Below are positions 18,997 to 26,598 of a DNA stretch of 64,000 bases, piece after piece. Origin of the DNA: CAXXOK01 sp963678055. Lineage in GTDB: Bacteria > Bacillota > Clostridia > Christensenellales > Aristaeellaceae. A program made the position numbers and the translations under genes. The stretch is taken from positions 1,426,001 to 1,490,000 of the forward strand of contig OY782679.1 of assembly GCA_963678055.1 (NCBI GenBank), written 5' to 3'. The notes under the pieces were generated by a model. That model had not been told where the DNA came from, did not search any database, and worked only from the letters and a program-made list of their open reading frames with translations. Every line of letters starts with the position of its first letter. Within the stretch, counting starts at the first letter, position 1.

Positions 18997-20295
18997 ATGA
19001 ACAAAACCATGCCTTATGATGCGGTAGTCTTCGATTTGGATGGAACATTAACCTGTTCGGAGGACGGTATTCTGGCTTCGCTGCGCTATGCGCTTGCCCA
19101 GCTTAAAGTCCCTGCCATTGCCGATGAGAGGCTTAAGCAGTTCATCGGGCCTCCGCTGCGCGAAACCTTTATCAATGTTGCGGGCCTATCCCAAAGCCTT
19201 GCTGATGAGGCGATAGCGCACTATGTAAAACATTTTGATGAACATGGCATGTTTCTCTACAGCGTATACCCGCATATTCGGCGCTTGCTCGCAACGCTGA
19301 AACGGCAGGGTGTATATCTTGCTGTCGCTACATCCAAGCCGTACTCCCGCACGGTGCGTTTGTTTGAGCATTATCATCTGGATCGCTACTTCGATTGTGT
19401 CATCGGTGAGAACAATAACGATGCCCACATCGGCAAAGCCGAGATGATACGGCGCGCATTGCCCAAGTCTTACAAAAACGCTGTGATGATAGGCGACCGG
19501 AAGTATGATATAGAAGGCGCGAAAGCAAACGGCATTGATTCCATCGGCGTTCGCTACGGCTATGGTCTGGAAGGCGAGCTGGAAGCTGCACAGCCAACGG
19601 CAATCGTTGACAGCACTCAAGCGCTGTTCCATACACTTTGCCCGGATTGCGCAGTTTCACGCGGGTACTTTTTAAGCATCGAAGGCTTGGACGGCAGCGG
19701 AAAAACGACGCAGATACAGCTTCTTGTCAAAAAACTGGCACTGTATGGTTATGATTTGGTGCAGACACGCGAGCCTGGTGGCTGTAAAATCAGCGAGGCG
19801 ATTCGCAATTTAGTGCTGACGACCGATCATATGGAGATGTCAGATGCCTGTGAAGCACTGTTGTATGCCGCAGCCCGAGCTCAGCATGTACACGAAGTGA
19901 TTCGTCCTGCCGTGGAAGCGGGTAAACTCGTAGTTTGTGATCGCTTTGTGGATAGTTCCATTGCGTATCAGGGCGCGGGCCGGGAGCTTGGGGTTGTGGA
20001 GGTCGGCCAGATTAACGCGTTTGCGATTCAAAACATGATTCCCGATGCAACGATATACCTGCAAATGAATGACAGCGGCGAAGCGCTGAAACGGCGCCGT
20101 GATGCGAGCAAACCCGACAGGCTGGAAAGCCAGCCGGCTGACTTTTACGAGCGCACGCGTCTGGCATACGAACAGCTGATCGCGCAGGACCCCAATCGCT
20201 TCATTGTCGTCAACGCCGCTCAGTCGGTGGAAGACCTTGCCGATGATATCCTGTCGGCTGTATTGCAGCAGCTGGAAGCCGCAGAGGGCTTATAA
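18997..20295 (+). CDS. tmk: fusion of a HAD-family phosphatase with thymidylate kinase
   Basis: 432 aa, about twice the length of a normal Tmk. Residues ~8-208 are a HAD phosphatase of the phosphoglycolate phosphatase/PpaX type: motif I VVFDLDGTLT (Asp13, Asp15), motif II LAVATSKP, then MIGDRKYDIEGAKANG with the metal-binding Asp pair. Residues ~222-432 are a complete thymidylate kinase: P-loop EGLDGSGKTT (229-238), the TREPGG block, CDRFVDSSIAYQGAGRE, and a basic lid RRRDASKPDRLE. The arginines lie in the lid rather than the P-loop, as in E. coli-type Tmk. The join is one reading frame with no stop or frameshift. GAGG is 6 bases before the ATG at 18997. The stop overlaps the mnmA start by one base. 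Tmk makes dTDP from dTMP; the phosphatase substrate is unknown. Confidence 0.93.
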   Translation: MNKTMPYDAVVFDLDGTLTCSEDGILASLRYALAQLKVPAIADERLKQFIGPPLRETFINVAGLSQSLADEAIAHYVKHFDEHGMFLYSVYPHIRRLLATLKRQGVYLAVATSKPYSRTVRLFEHYHLDRYFDCVIGENNNDAHIGKAEMIRRALPKSYKNAVMIGDRKYDIEGAKANGIDSIGVRYGYGLEGELEAAQPTAIVDSTQALFHTLCPDCAVSRGYFLSIEGLDGSGKTTQIQLLVKKLALYGYDLVQTREPGGCKISEAIRNLVLTTDHMEMSDACEALLYAAARAQHVHEVIRPAVEAGKLVVCDRFVDSSIAYQGAGRELGVVEVGQINAFAIQNMIPDATIYLQMNDSGEALKRRRDASKPDRLESQPADFYERTRLAYEQLIAQDPNRFIVVNAAQSVEDLADDILSAVLQQLEAAEGL

Positions 20296-21395
20296 TGGAA
20301 CGTATAGTTGTTGGTATGTCCGGCGGGGTGGATTCCTCGGTCGCTGCCTTGCTGCTCAAACAGCAGGGCTATGAAGTTGTCGGCGTTTTTATGAAGAACT
20401 GGGATGAAAAGGATGAAGACGGCGTATGCACTTCCACCGCTGATTGGGAGGATGTGCAGGATGTATGTCACACCATTGGCATTCCCTGTTATTCCGTTAA
20501 TTTTGAAAAAGAGTATATGGATAATGTATTCCACCATTTTCTCAGCGAATATGAAAAGGGCAGAACCCCCAACCCCGATGTACTGTGTAACAGGGAGATA
20601 AAATTCAAGGCCTTTTTACATTTTGCTCATAAGCTTGGCGCAAGCAAGCTTGCCACCGGGCACTTTGTGCAAACGGACACCATAGACGGCCATCAGCGCT
20701 TACTGCGCGGCGTGGATGGGAACAAGGACCAAAGCTATTTTCTGTATATGCTCAAGGAACATCAGCTTGCACAAGCCGTGTTTCCGGTTGGCGGAATGAC
20801 CAAAGCACAGGTGCGCGAACTAGCACAGGAGCACGGTCTATCTGTCAGCAAGAAGAAAGACTCCACCGGCATTTGCTTTATCGGGGAGCGGAATTTCCGT
20901 TCATTTTTACAAAATTACCTAGCGGCCAAGCCCGGACCCATGCAAACGGAAACGGGCGAAACAGTCGGAAAGCATATTGGGCTTGCATACTACACGCTCG
21001 GTCAGCGCAAAGGGCTGGGTATTGGCGGGCGCGGCGACGGGCGCAGCTGGTTTGTGCTGGCTAAGGATCTGAAAAACAATGTGCTGGTCGTTGGCCAGGG
21101 TGACGATCATCCCTTGCTGTATTCAACGCATATTCAGGCCAGTGAAATTACGTGGATTGCTGAAAGTGCACCCATGGCCGAAGGCGAAACCTTCCGCTGC
21201 ACGGCAAAATTCAGGTATCGGCAGCCGGATCAGGCGGTTTCAATTCGCCAAAATGGGGATACATTATTCATAGAAGCCGACGCACCCCAGCGGGCAGTGA
21301 CCCCGGGACAGAGCGCGGTATTCTACCGGGGTGACCAATGCCTGGGCGGAGCAATCGTGGATGAAGCGGTTCCTCTACAGGAAAGTGACCAATAG
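20295..21395 (+). CDS. mnmA: tRNA-specific 2-thiouridylase MnmA
   Basis: 366-aa enzyme that thiolates U34 of tRNAs for Lys, Glu and Gln. The PP-loop is GMSGGVDSSVAALLL at the N terminus. The two catalytic cysteines are Cys98 (NPDVLCNREIKF) and Cys194 (DSTGICFIGERNF). YTLGQRKGLGIGG and the C-terminal beta-barrel complete the family layout. TAATG overlap with the HAD-Tmk gene indicates coupling. The hpf leader begins directly after its stop. Confidence 0.97.
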   Translation: MERIVVGMSGGVDSSVAALLLKQQGYEVVGVFMKNWDEKDEDGVCTSTADWEDVQDVCHTIGIPCYSVNFEKEYMDNVFHHFLSEYEKGRTPNPDVLCNREIKFKAFLHFAHKLGASKLATGHFVQTDTIDGHQRLLRGVDGNKDQSYFLYMLKEHQLAQAVFPVGGMTKAQVRELAQEHGLSVSKKKDSTGICFIGERNFRSFLQNYLAAKPGPMQTETGETVGKHIGLAYYTLGQRKGLGIGGRGDGRSWFVLAKDLKNNVLVVGQGDDHPLLYSTHIQASEITWIAESAPMAEGETFRCTAKFRYRQPDQAVSIRQNGDTLFIEADAPQRAVTPGQSAVFYRGDQCLGGAIVDEAVPLQESDQ

Positions 21396-21401
21396 AGGAA
21401 G

Positions 21402-21630
21402 CAACCACCCTGATGTCGAAATACTCTATATGGAAATCGCGGACCCGTGAAAGGAGTGTGGTTCCCTTGGCACAGCAATCGCTGAACCGTGCCGGGGCGG
21501 ATGCCATCGCCGGACTACGGATGTCCGCGATGTGATGTATCCGGGATAATCACCGCCGCGGCACAGTTTCATAGCAATTACGAACCCTGATGGAATGAAC
21601 AAAGGGTTTCAAAGTCTACCCGGAAATAAA
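21402..21630 (+). ncRNA. structured leader/ncRNA upstream of hpf, candidate raiA-type RNA
   Basis: Non-coding stretch between mnmA and hpf with several internal complementarities. A 9-bp long-range helix pairs ATCGCGGAC (21436-21444) with GTCCGCGAT (21523-21531). CCGT (21487-21490) can pair with ACGG (21517-21520), enclosing GGC/GCC and GAT/ATC pairs. Near the 3' end AACCCT (21583-21588) pairs with AGGGTT (21603-21608). A conserved ncRNA named the raiA motif is known to sit just upstream of hpf/raiA genes in Bacillota and Actinobacteria. Size and position fit that class; the assignment rests on context and pairing, not on a covariance search. Confidence 0.6.
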
Positions 21631-21649
21631 GTCAAAGGAGTCCTTACAC

Positions 21650-22192
21650 ATGAAGACAAACATCGTTGGAAAAAATATGAGCGTGTCCGAGGCCGTTACG
21701 ACCCGCGTACTGCGCAAGACTGAGAAAATGAGCCGCTACCTGCACCAGGAGGCCGAAATGACCGTGCGTCTGGCACGGGAGAAGAACCATCGCCGCACCT
21801 GTGAGATCACCGTACCGATCGACGGTGTGGTGCTGCGCGCAGAAGCCGGAAGTGACGATAACCTCTACATCAGCATCGACCATGCGCTGGCAAAGATGGA
21901 GCGGCAAATTCACAAGCACCGCGCCAAGCTTTCCAAACGCCTGCGGGATGATGCGTTCCACTCTCAGGAGCTGGAGTTCACCGAGGAAATTGACGATAGC
22001 GAAGACGGAAAACGCAAGGTTGTTCGCTATAAGACCTTCCCTGTGCGGCCCATGGCGGTAGACGATGCCATTTTCCAGATGGAGTTGCTGGGGCACAGCT
22101 TCTTTGTATTCATCAATATTGATACCGACCAAACCAACGTGCTCTATCTGCGCAAGGACGGTGACCTGGGTTTACTGGAACCGGAAGCATAA
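21650..22192 (+). CDS. hpf: long-form ribosome hibernation promoting factor (HPF/RaiA)
   Basis: 180 aa, the long form typical of Bacillota. The N-terminal S30AE domain (residues 1-~100) binds the 30S decoding region: KNMSVSEAVTTRVLRKTEKM and EITVPIDGVVLRAE. The C-terminal domain (~120-178) carries the dimerising block VVRYKTFPVRPMAVDDAIFQ, which pairs ribosomes into 100S dimers. AAAGGAG precedes the ATG. A structured leader lies upstream and a strong terminator 20 bases downstream, so it may form its own unit. Confidence 0.96.
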   Translation: MKTNIVGKNMSVSEAVTTRVLRKTEKMSRYLHQEAEMTVRLAREKNHRRTCEITVPIDGVVLRAEAGSDDNLYISIDHALAKMERQIHKHRAKLSKRLRDDAFHSQELEFTEEIDDSEDGKRKVVRYKTFPVRPMAVDDAIFQMELLGHSFFVFINIDTDQTNVLYLRKDGDLGLLEPEA

Positions 22193-22210
22193 TAATTTCA
22201 ACTTTTTTCA

Positions 22211-22236
22211 AAGGCGGGGGAAGCCCCGCCTTTTTT
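22211..22236 (+). terminator. intrinsic terminator after hpf
   Basis: Stem AAGGCGGGG / CCCCGCCTT with a 4-base loop, followed by a run of six T. It separates hpf from the motor operon. Confidence 0.9.
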
Positions 22237-22268
22237 CATTCGTATAGATGGGTGAGAGACCAGATATA

Positions 22269-22297
22269 TTTACAAAACATGAAAGAAATGTTAAGAT
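22269..22297 (+). promoter_or_regulatory. promoter of the ZorAB-like motor operon
   Basis: TTTACA (22269-22274), 17-base spacer, TAAGAT (22292-22297). Start expected near 22304, 31 bases before the first gene. It lies between the hpf terminator and the motor genes, consistent with independent expression. Confidence 0.5.
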
Positions 22298-22334
22298 AAT
22301 CAATAATTGACGCAAGAGAATCGGGGGTGCATTC

Positions 22335-23600
22335 ATGGCCAATGATATCATCAAACAACTAACGGTCGGGCTATCGGAAATACTGGTGTATTCTACCATT
22401 GCGCTGATCTTTATTTTCGGCGTGGTGAAGTGTGTTTATCCGGTTTACCGCAATGCAACGCTCCTCAACCGCGCTGTAATCAAGCTGGAACGTACAACCG
22501 GCAGCAAGAAAAAGCCGGTTTGGCAGGAGCCTCGCTTTTTAGGGCGTGCACTGCGCCAGGATTGGCAGCGTTTCTTGCTCAATGCCGATCAACTGGACTT
22601 GCGTGGACTGCCGTGCAATGCCGAAGAGTATATCAACGAAGACACGGTTGTATATAAGCCGGGCCATGCGCAGATTGCCGAAATCTTGCCCAATCTGCTT
22701 ACATCGCTTGGTATATTGGGAACGTTTTTGGGTATGATGGACGGCCTGACAAACCTGAACTTTGCCGACAGCGCTACGACGATTTCGAGCATCCCCACAC
22801 TGCTGGGCGGCATGCGCTTTGCGTTTTCCACATCCATTGTCGGTATCGTATGCTCGATCACCTTTAATGTGCTGTATCATTCAATCAAAGGCCGCGCCTT
22901 CAAATCGCTGGATGCATTTGACGAAACCTTTTATGAACTGGCTATGCCCCGTCCGCTGGATGCCGATGTGCAGATGATCATCCAAAAACAGGATGAGGAT
23001 ATCACCATGCAGCAAACCATAGGCCAGCTTGGCGGTCAGATTGCCGGTGCCGTAGAATTGGCGGTCAGCCGTGCAACCCACCCGCTGACGATGTCGATGG
23101 ATAACTTTATTCAAGGCACCACGCGCGAGCAGGTAGATGGCATACAGCGTATTGTCAACCGCTTTATGCAGCAGATGGATGCCTCCATGAATGGTAAGTT
23201 TGGCGCATTTGCCGATGCGGTTGACAGGATGAACCATAGCATGCAGGAAGCGCAACAGAGCATGAACTATACGCTGGAGGCAATTCGTGAGCTGGCCCTT
23301 GACCGTGAGATGGACAGTGCAGCTGCGCAGTACCGTCAGGAAATTGAAGCCATGCTTCGCCAAAACGAGGAAACCATGGCCTATCTTGCAAAGGGTATTG
23401 AAGCCATGCAGCAAAGCATTGCAAAAACAGCTGCGCAAGCAGATGGGGAAACAGCCAACAAAGAACTGCATTCAAAGCTTGATTCGCTGACCGATTCGGC
23501 GCGTCGTATGAGTGAAGCGGTCGATAAATTGCAGGCTACGCTCACTGCGCAGGACGATGATAAGCCCCAGGGTAGGCACGGTGGAGGCAAACAGGCATGA
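22335..23600 (+). CDS. MotA/TolQ/ExbB-like proton-channel protein with long cytoplasmic tail (ZorA-like)
   Basis: 421 aa. Three membrane segments: about 12-32 (VYSTIALIFIFGVV), 117-137 (LTSLGILGTFLGMMDGL) and 155-182 (FAFSTSIVGIVCSITFNVL). The GLGTFLG-type motif and the small-residue-rich last helix are the hallmarks of the MotA/TolQ/ExbB ion-channel ring. After residue ~190 comes a 230-residue, nearly all-helical, Gln/Met/Ala-rich tail, as in ZorA of Zorya anti-phage systems, where the ring carries a long intracellular rod. It overlaps the MotB-like gene by 4 bases. No zorC, zorD or zorE gene follows. Function here is unknown; an ion-driven rotary unit is inferred from family. A MotA of a true flagellar motor is unlikely, because of the three-helix layout and the absence of flagellar genes. 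Confidence 0.82.
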   Translation: MANDIIKQLTVGLSEILVYSTIALIFIFGVVKCVYPVYRNATLLNRAVIKLERTTGSKKKPVWQEPRFLGRALRQDWQRFLLNADQLDLRGLPCNAEEYINEDTVVYKPGHAQIAEILPNLLTSLGILGTFLGMMDGLTNLNFADSATTISSIPTLLGGMRFAFSTSIVGIVCSITFNVLYHSIKGRAFKSLDAFDETFYELAMPRPLDADVQMIIQKQDEDITMQQTIGQLGGQIAGAVELAVSRATHPLTMSMDNFIQGTTREQVDGIQRIVNRFMQQMDASMNGKFGAFADAVDRMNHSMQEAQQSMNYTLEAIRELALDREMDSAAAQYRQEIEAMLRQNEETMAYLAKGIEAMQQSIAKTAAQADGETANKELHSKLDSLTDSARRMSEAVDKLQATLTAQDDDKPQGRHGGGKQA

Positions 23601-24613
23601 GTCGATACACGCGGAAACGCGGGCGGTCTTCAAGGGTAGACGGCGGTGCGGCCTGGATATCGTATTCCGATATGATGGCGGCGCTGCTGCTTGTTTTCGT
23701 GCTTGTGCTCTGCTACACCATATTTCAATACTTTTCGCTGCTGGAGACTAAAACAGCAGAACTGGACGCACAGGCTGCATTGCTGCAATCGCAGCAGGAC
23801 ACGCTGGACGACCAGCGCGCACAGCTACTTGACCAACAAAATAGTCTGGACAGCGCGTTAACAGAAATTGATGTGCAAAAAGGCCTGCTGAATGTGCAGG
23901 AGCAGACACTGACCGAACAGGAAGCCAAAATAGCGGCCGCCAACGCGGCCCTAACCGAAAAGGAAGACGCGCTCAACGAGACGCAGACGACCTTGGCGCA
24001 GCAGGAAGCCAAACTCAATTCTGCCATGGATTTGCTGGAAGCCCAGCAGATTGCCATGGACGAGCAGCAAAAGAAGCTGGAAGATTTAGTTGGCGTTCGC
24101 ACTAAGATTATCCGCGACCTGTCGGAGGCGCTGACCAGCGCGAACCTAAAGGCGAGTGTTGATGCCAATACCGGCGATATTATGCTGGAGTCTACGGTAT
24201 TCTTTGACTATAACTCCAACACCATCAAACAGGAAGGACGAAACTTCCTGAACAACTTCCTGCCGGTGTACCTATCGGTGCTGCTTAGCGATGAATATGC
24301 GGAATATCTGGGTGAGATCGTGATAGAAGGACATACCGATACGGTTGGGTCGTATCTGTATAATTTGGACCTCTCACAAAGACGCGCCTTGGAAGTGGTC
24401 ACGTTTTGTTTGGAACTGCCGCAGCTTACACAAAAGCAGCAGGACTTACTATACAAAATCCTAACAGCAAAAGGACGCAGTTATTCCGACCCGGTGTATG
24501 ATGCAAACGGCAACGTGGATATGGATGCGTCCCGCCGGGTGGAGTTCAAGTTCCGCCTTAAGGATTCGGAAATGATCGACGAAATCCGCAACATACTGTC
24601 ACAGGGCGATTAA
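23597..24613 (+). CDS. MotB/ZorB-like peptidoglycan-anchored motor protein with a long coiled coil
   Basis: 338 aa. A short basic N-terminal tail leads into one membrane helix (22-46) beginning SYSDMMAALLLVF; Asp25 matches the proton-carrying aspartate of MotB/ZorB. Residues ~47-165 form a long Gln/Glu/Ala/Leu-rich coiled coil. Residues ~190-325 form an OmpA/MotB-type peptidoglycan-binding domain: FFDYNSNTIKQEG, VIEGHTDTVGS, NLDLSQRRA, and the final SRRVEFKF block. ZorB proteins, as I recall, have much shorter linkers, so the coiled coil is unusual. Its start overlaps the ZorA-like gene (ATGA). Together the two should form an ion-driven stator-type complex anchored in the cell wall. Confidence 0.85.
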   Translation: MSRYTRKRGRSSRVDGGAAWISYSDMMAALLLVFVLVLCYTIFQYFSLLETKTAELDAQAALLQSQQDTLDDQRAQLLDQQNSLDSALTEIDVQKGLLNVQEQTLTEQEAKIAAANAALTEKEDALNETQTTLAQQEAKLNSAMDLLEAQQIAMDEQQKKLEDLVGVRTKIIRDLSEALTSANLKASVDANTGDIMLESTVFFDYNSNTIKQEGRNFLNNFLPVYLSVLLSDEYAEYLGEIVIEGHTDTVGSYLYNLDLSQRRALEVVTFCLELPQLTQKQQDLLYKILTAKGRSYSDPVYDANGNVDMDASRRVEFKFRLKDSEMIDEIRNILSQGD

Positions 24614-24631
24614 GAGAGCAGGAGGCAACGG

Positions 24632-25120
24632 ATGACCTTTTTAAAGTATTTGATGCTGTTCATGATCGCTCTTGTGATCGTAGTGCTCGGTATCGTTGGG
24701 TATTTCTTTTTTACGGCAAAGGTTACGGTGGCAGATTGCGAGATCACAGGCCGCGAAGCTGTGACCCAGCCGGATTTATTTCAGCAGGTGAACCAATATG
24801 TTTCGCTTGGCGCATTCCCGGGTGTTATCTTTACAGATGTCGGCATCGGGGAAGCCTCGGAGTATGCATTTATCACCTATACGCTGGAACTGTCCAACCA
24901 ATGCCTTGTACCCATTGAAATGATTGAGGTGCAGGTCATCCCGGAGGACGGCGATGTGCTGCAACTGGGCGATTTCAAACTGCATAAGCTGGAGCCAAAA
25001 ACCAGCGGCAGCATATCAGCCACCATACTCACCCGTAAGGATAGCCATTCGGTGCGGGAAGTGTTGATCACCTACTATGTGTGGGGCGTGAGTTTTTCCA
25101 TCAGAACAACGTGCGGATAA
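24632..25120 (+). CDS. membrane-anchored extracytoplasmic protein of the motor operon, unknown function
   Basis: 162 aa. One N-terminal membrane anchor (about residues 4-30, YLMLFMIALVIVVLGIVGYF) is followed by a beta-rich outer domain of about 125 aa with an Ig-like strand pattern (YAFITYTLELSN, MIEVQVIPEDGD). AGGAGG precedes the ATG, 18 bases after the MotB-like stop, so it is co-transcribed with the motor pair. I recognise no family. It may be a third, cell-wall-side component of the motor. The next gene, argH, follows after 19 bases. Confidence 0.72.
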   Translation: MTFLKYLMLFMIALVIVVLGIVGYFFFTAKVTVADCEITGREAVTQPDLFQQVNQYVSLGAFPGVIFTDVGIGEASEYAFITYTLELSNQCLVPIEMIEVQVIPEDGDVLQLGDFKLHKLEPKTSGSISATILTRKDSHSVREVLITYYVWGVSFSIRTTCG

Positions 25121-25139
25121 CGTGTAAGGAAGTGTTGTT

Positions 25140-26525
25140 ATGACCAAGTTATGGGCAGGACGGTTTGAAAAACAAACGGCGAAATTGATGGATGATTTTC
25201 ATTCGTCGATTCCTTTTGATCAGCGATTATTACACTGCGATCTATTAGGCTCAATCGCGCACGCAACCATGCTCAAAGAGCAGGGCGTGATATCGGCGCA
25301 GGATGGCGAGCAGATTGTGCAGGGCTTGCAGGATATTCTCAAAGACGAAGAAGCCGGAAAACTAACGATAGACATGAGCGCAGAGGATGTGCACATGTTT
25401 GCCGAAACCGAACTGACCCGCCGTATTGGCGAAGCAGGCAAGCGACTGCATACCGGAAGAAGCCGTAACGATCAGGTCGCGCTGGATACGCGCATGTATG
25501 CCAAGTACGCCTGCGAAACGGTGGAAAGCTCGCTTACAGAACTACTGGAAACCTTGCTGACACTAACCAAGCAGCATACCCAAACAGTGATGCCCGGGTA
25601 TACCCACCTGCAAAAGGCACAGCCGGTTACGCTGGGGTTCCATCTGATGGCCTATGCACAAATGGTGATGCGCGACCTGGCCCGCTTTCGCACAGTGTAT
25701 GCTGAAGCCGATGTCATGCCGCTGGGTTCCGGTGCGCTGGCGGGAACGGTATACGATTTGAACCGGGAACGCGTCGCAGAGCTGCTTGGGTTTACAAAGG
25801 TCAGCGATAACGCGATGGATGCCGTCAGCGACAGGGATTATTTAGTGTCATTCTTATCGGCTGCAAGCCTTGTGATGATGCATGTAAGCCGCTTCTGCGA
25901 GGAACTGATACTGTGGTCCAGCAACGAGTTTGCGACCGTAACCATGGACGATGCCTACGCAACCGGTTCCAGCATTATGCCCCAGAAGAAGAACCCGGAC
26001 GCATGTGAATTGATTCGTGGGAAAACGGGACGTGTGTATGGCGATTTGACGGCGCTGCTGACCGTGATGAAAGGCCTCCCAATGGCCTATAACAAGGATA
26101 TGCAGGAGGATAAGGAAGCGTTTTTCGATGCTTTCGATACCGTGCAGAAATGCCTGACCGTATTTACGGCGATGCTTTCGACGGTTAGCTTCCATAAAGA
26201 CCGGATGGAACAAAGTGCTAAGCTGGGCTTTACCAACGCAACCGATCTGGCGGACTATCTGGTCGCCAAGGGCTTGCCATTCCGGGATGCGCACCATGTA
26301 TCAGGTTCGCTTGTTAAACAGTGTATTTCAGAGGGCAGAGGCCTGGAAGAGCTGAGTTTGGCCGAACTGCGCAAGGAAAGCGAGCTGTTTGAAGAGGATG
26401 TGTACCATGCCATCGCGCTGCAAACCTGCGTTTCGCGCCGTAGCTTGCGCGGCGGTACTGCCGAAAGCGCTGTGCTCGATAGTATTGCAGTCGCCGAGGC
26501 TTGGCTGAAAGAATTTAGGAAATAA
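25140..26525 (+). CDS. argH: argininosuccinate lyase
   Basis: 461-aa fumarase/aspartase-superfamily enzyme for the last step of arginine synthesis, splitting argininosuccinate to arginine and fumarate. Blocks: LWAGRF at the start, LHTGRSRNDQVALD, TVMPGYTHLQKAQPVTLG, and the superfamily signature GSSIMPQKKNP at residues 276-286. The length is normal. No argG or other arginine gene is nearby; instead it follows the motor operon by 19 bases and probably shares its transcript. A strong hairpin terminator follows. Confidence 0.97.
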   Translation: MTKLWAGRFEKQTAKLMDDFHSSIPFDQRLLHCDLLGSIAHATMLKEQGVISAQDGEQIVQGLQDILKDEEAGKLTIDMSAEDVHMFAETELTRRIGEAGKRLHTGRSRNDQVALDTRMYAKYACETVESSLTELLETLLTLTKQHTQTVMPGYTHLQKAQPVTLGFHLMAYAQMVMRDLARFRTVYAEADVMPLGSGALAGTVYDLNRERVAELLGFTKVSDNAMDAVSDRDYLVSFLSAASLVMMHVSRFCEELILWSSNEFATVTMDDAYATGSSIMPQKKNPDACELIRGKTGRVYGDLTALLTVMKGLPMAYNKDMQEDKEAFFDAFDTVQKCLTVFTAMLSTVSFHKDRMEQSAKLGFTNATDLADYLVAKGLPFRDAHHVSGSLVKQCISEGRGLEELSLAELRKESELFEEDVYHAIALQTCVSRRSLRGGTAESAVLDSIAVAEAWLKEFRK

Positions 26526-26559
26526 ACAGCCGCAAGCTGTGTAGCTGCGACTGCCTATG

Positions 26560-26598
26560 ACCCGGGCGAAGATGTTTCGTCCGGGTTAATCTTTTTGT
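26560..26598 (+). terminator. intrinsic terminator after argH, reaching into the 3' end of der
   Basis: A stem of about 12 bp (26560-26571 with 26575-26586) with a tiny loop, followed by TCTTTTTGTTTTT on the plus strand. The T tract lies within the final codons of the convergent der gene. No T tract is present for the minus strand, so it serves argH. Confidence 0.75.

Noticed and set aside
22335..25120. A complete Zorya anti-phage defence system
   Set aside because: Only ZorA-like and ZorB-like proteins are present. The third gene is a small anchored protein and the fourth is argH; there is no helicase or nuclease and no defence-island context.
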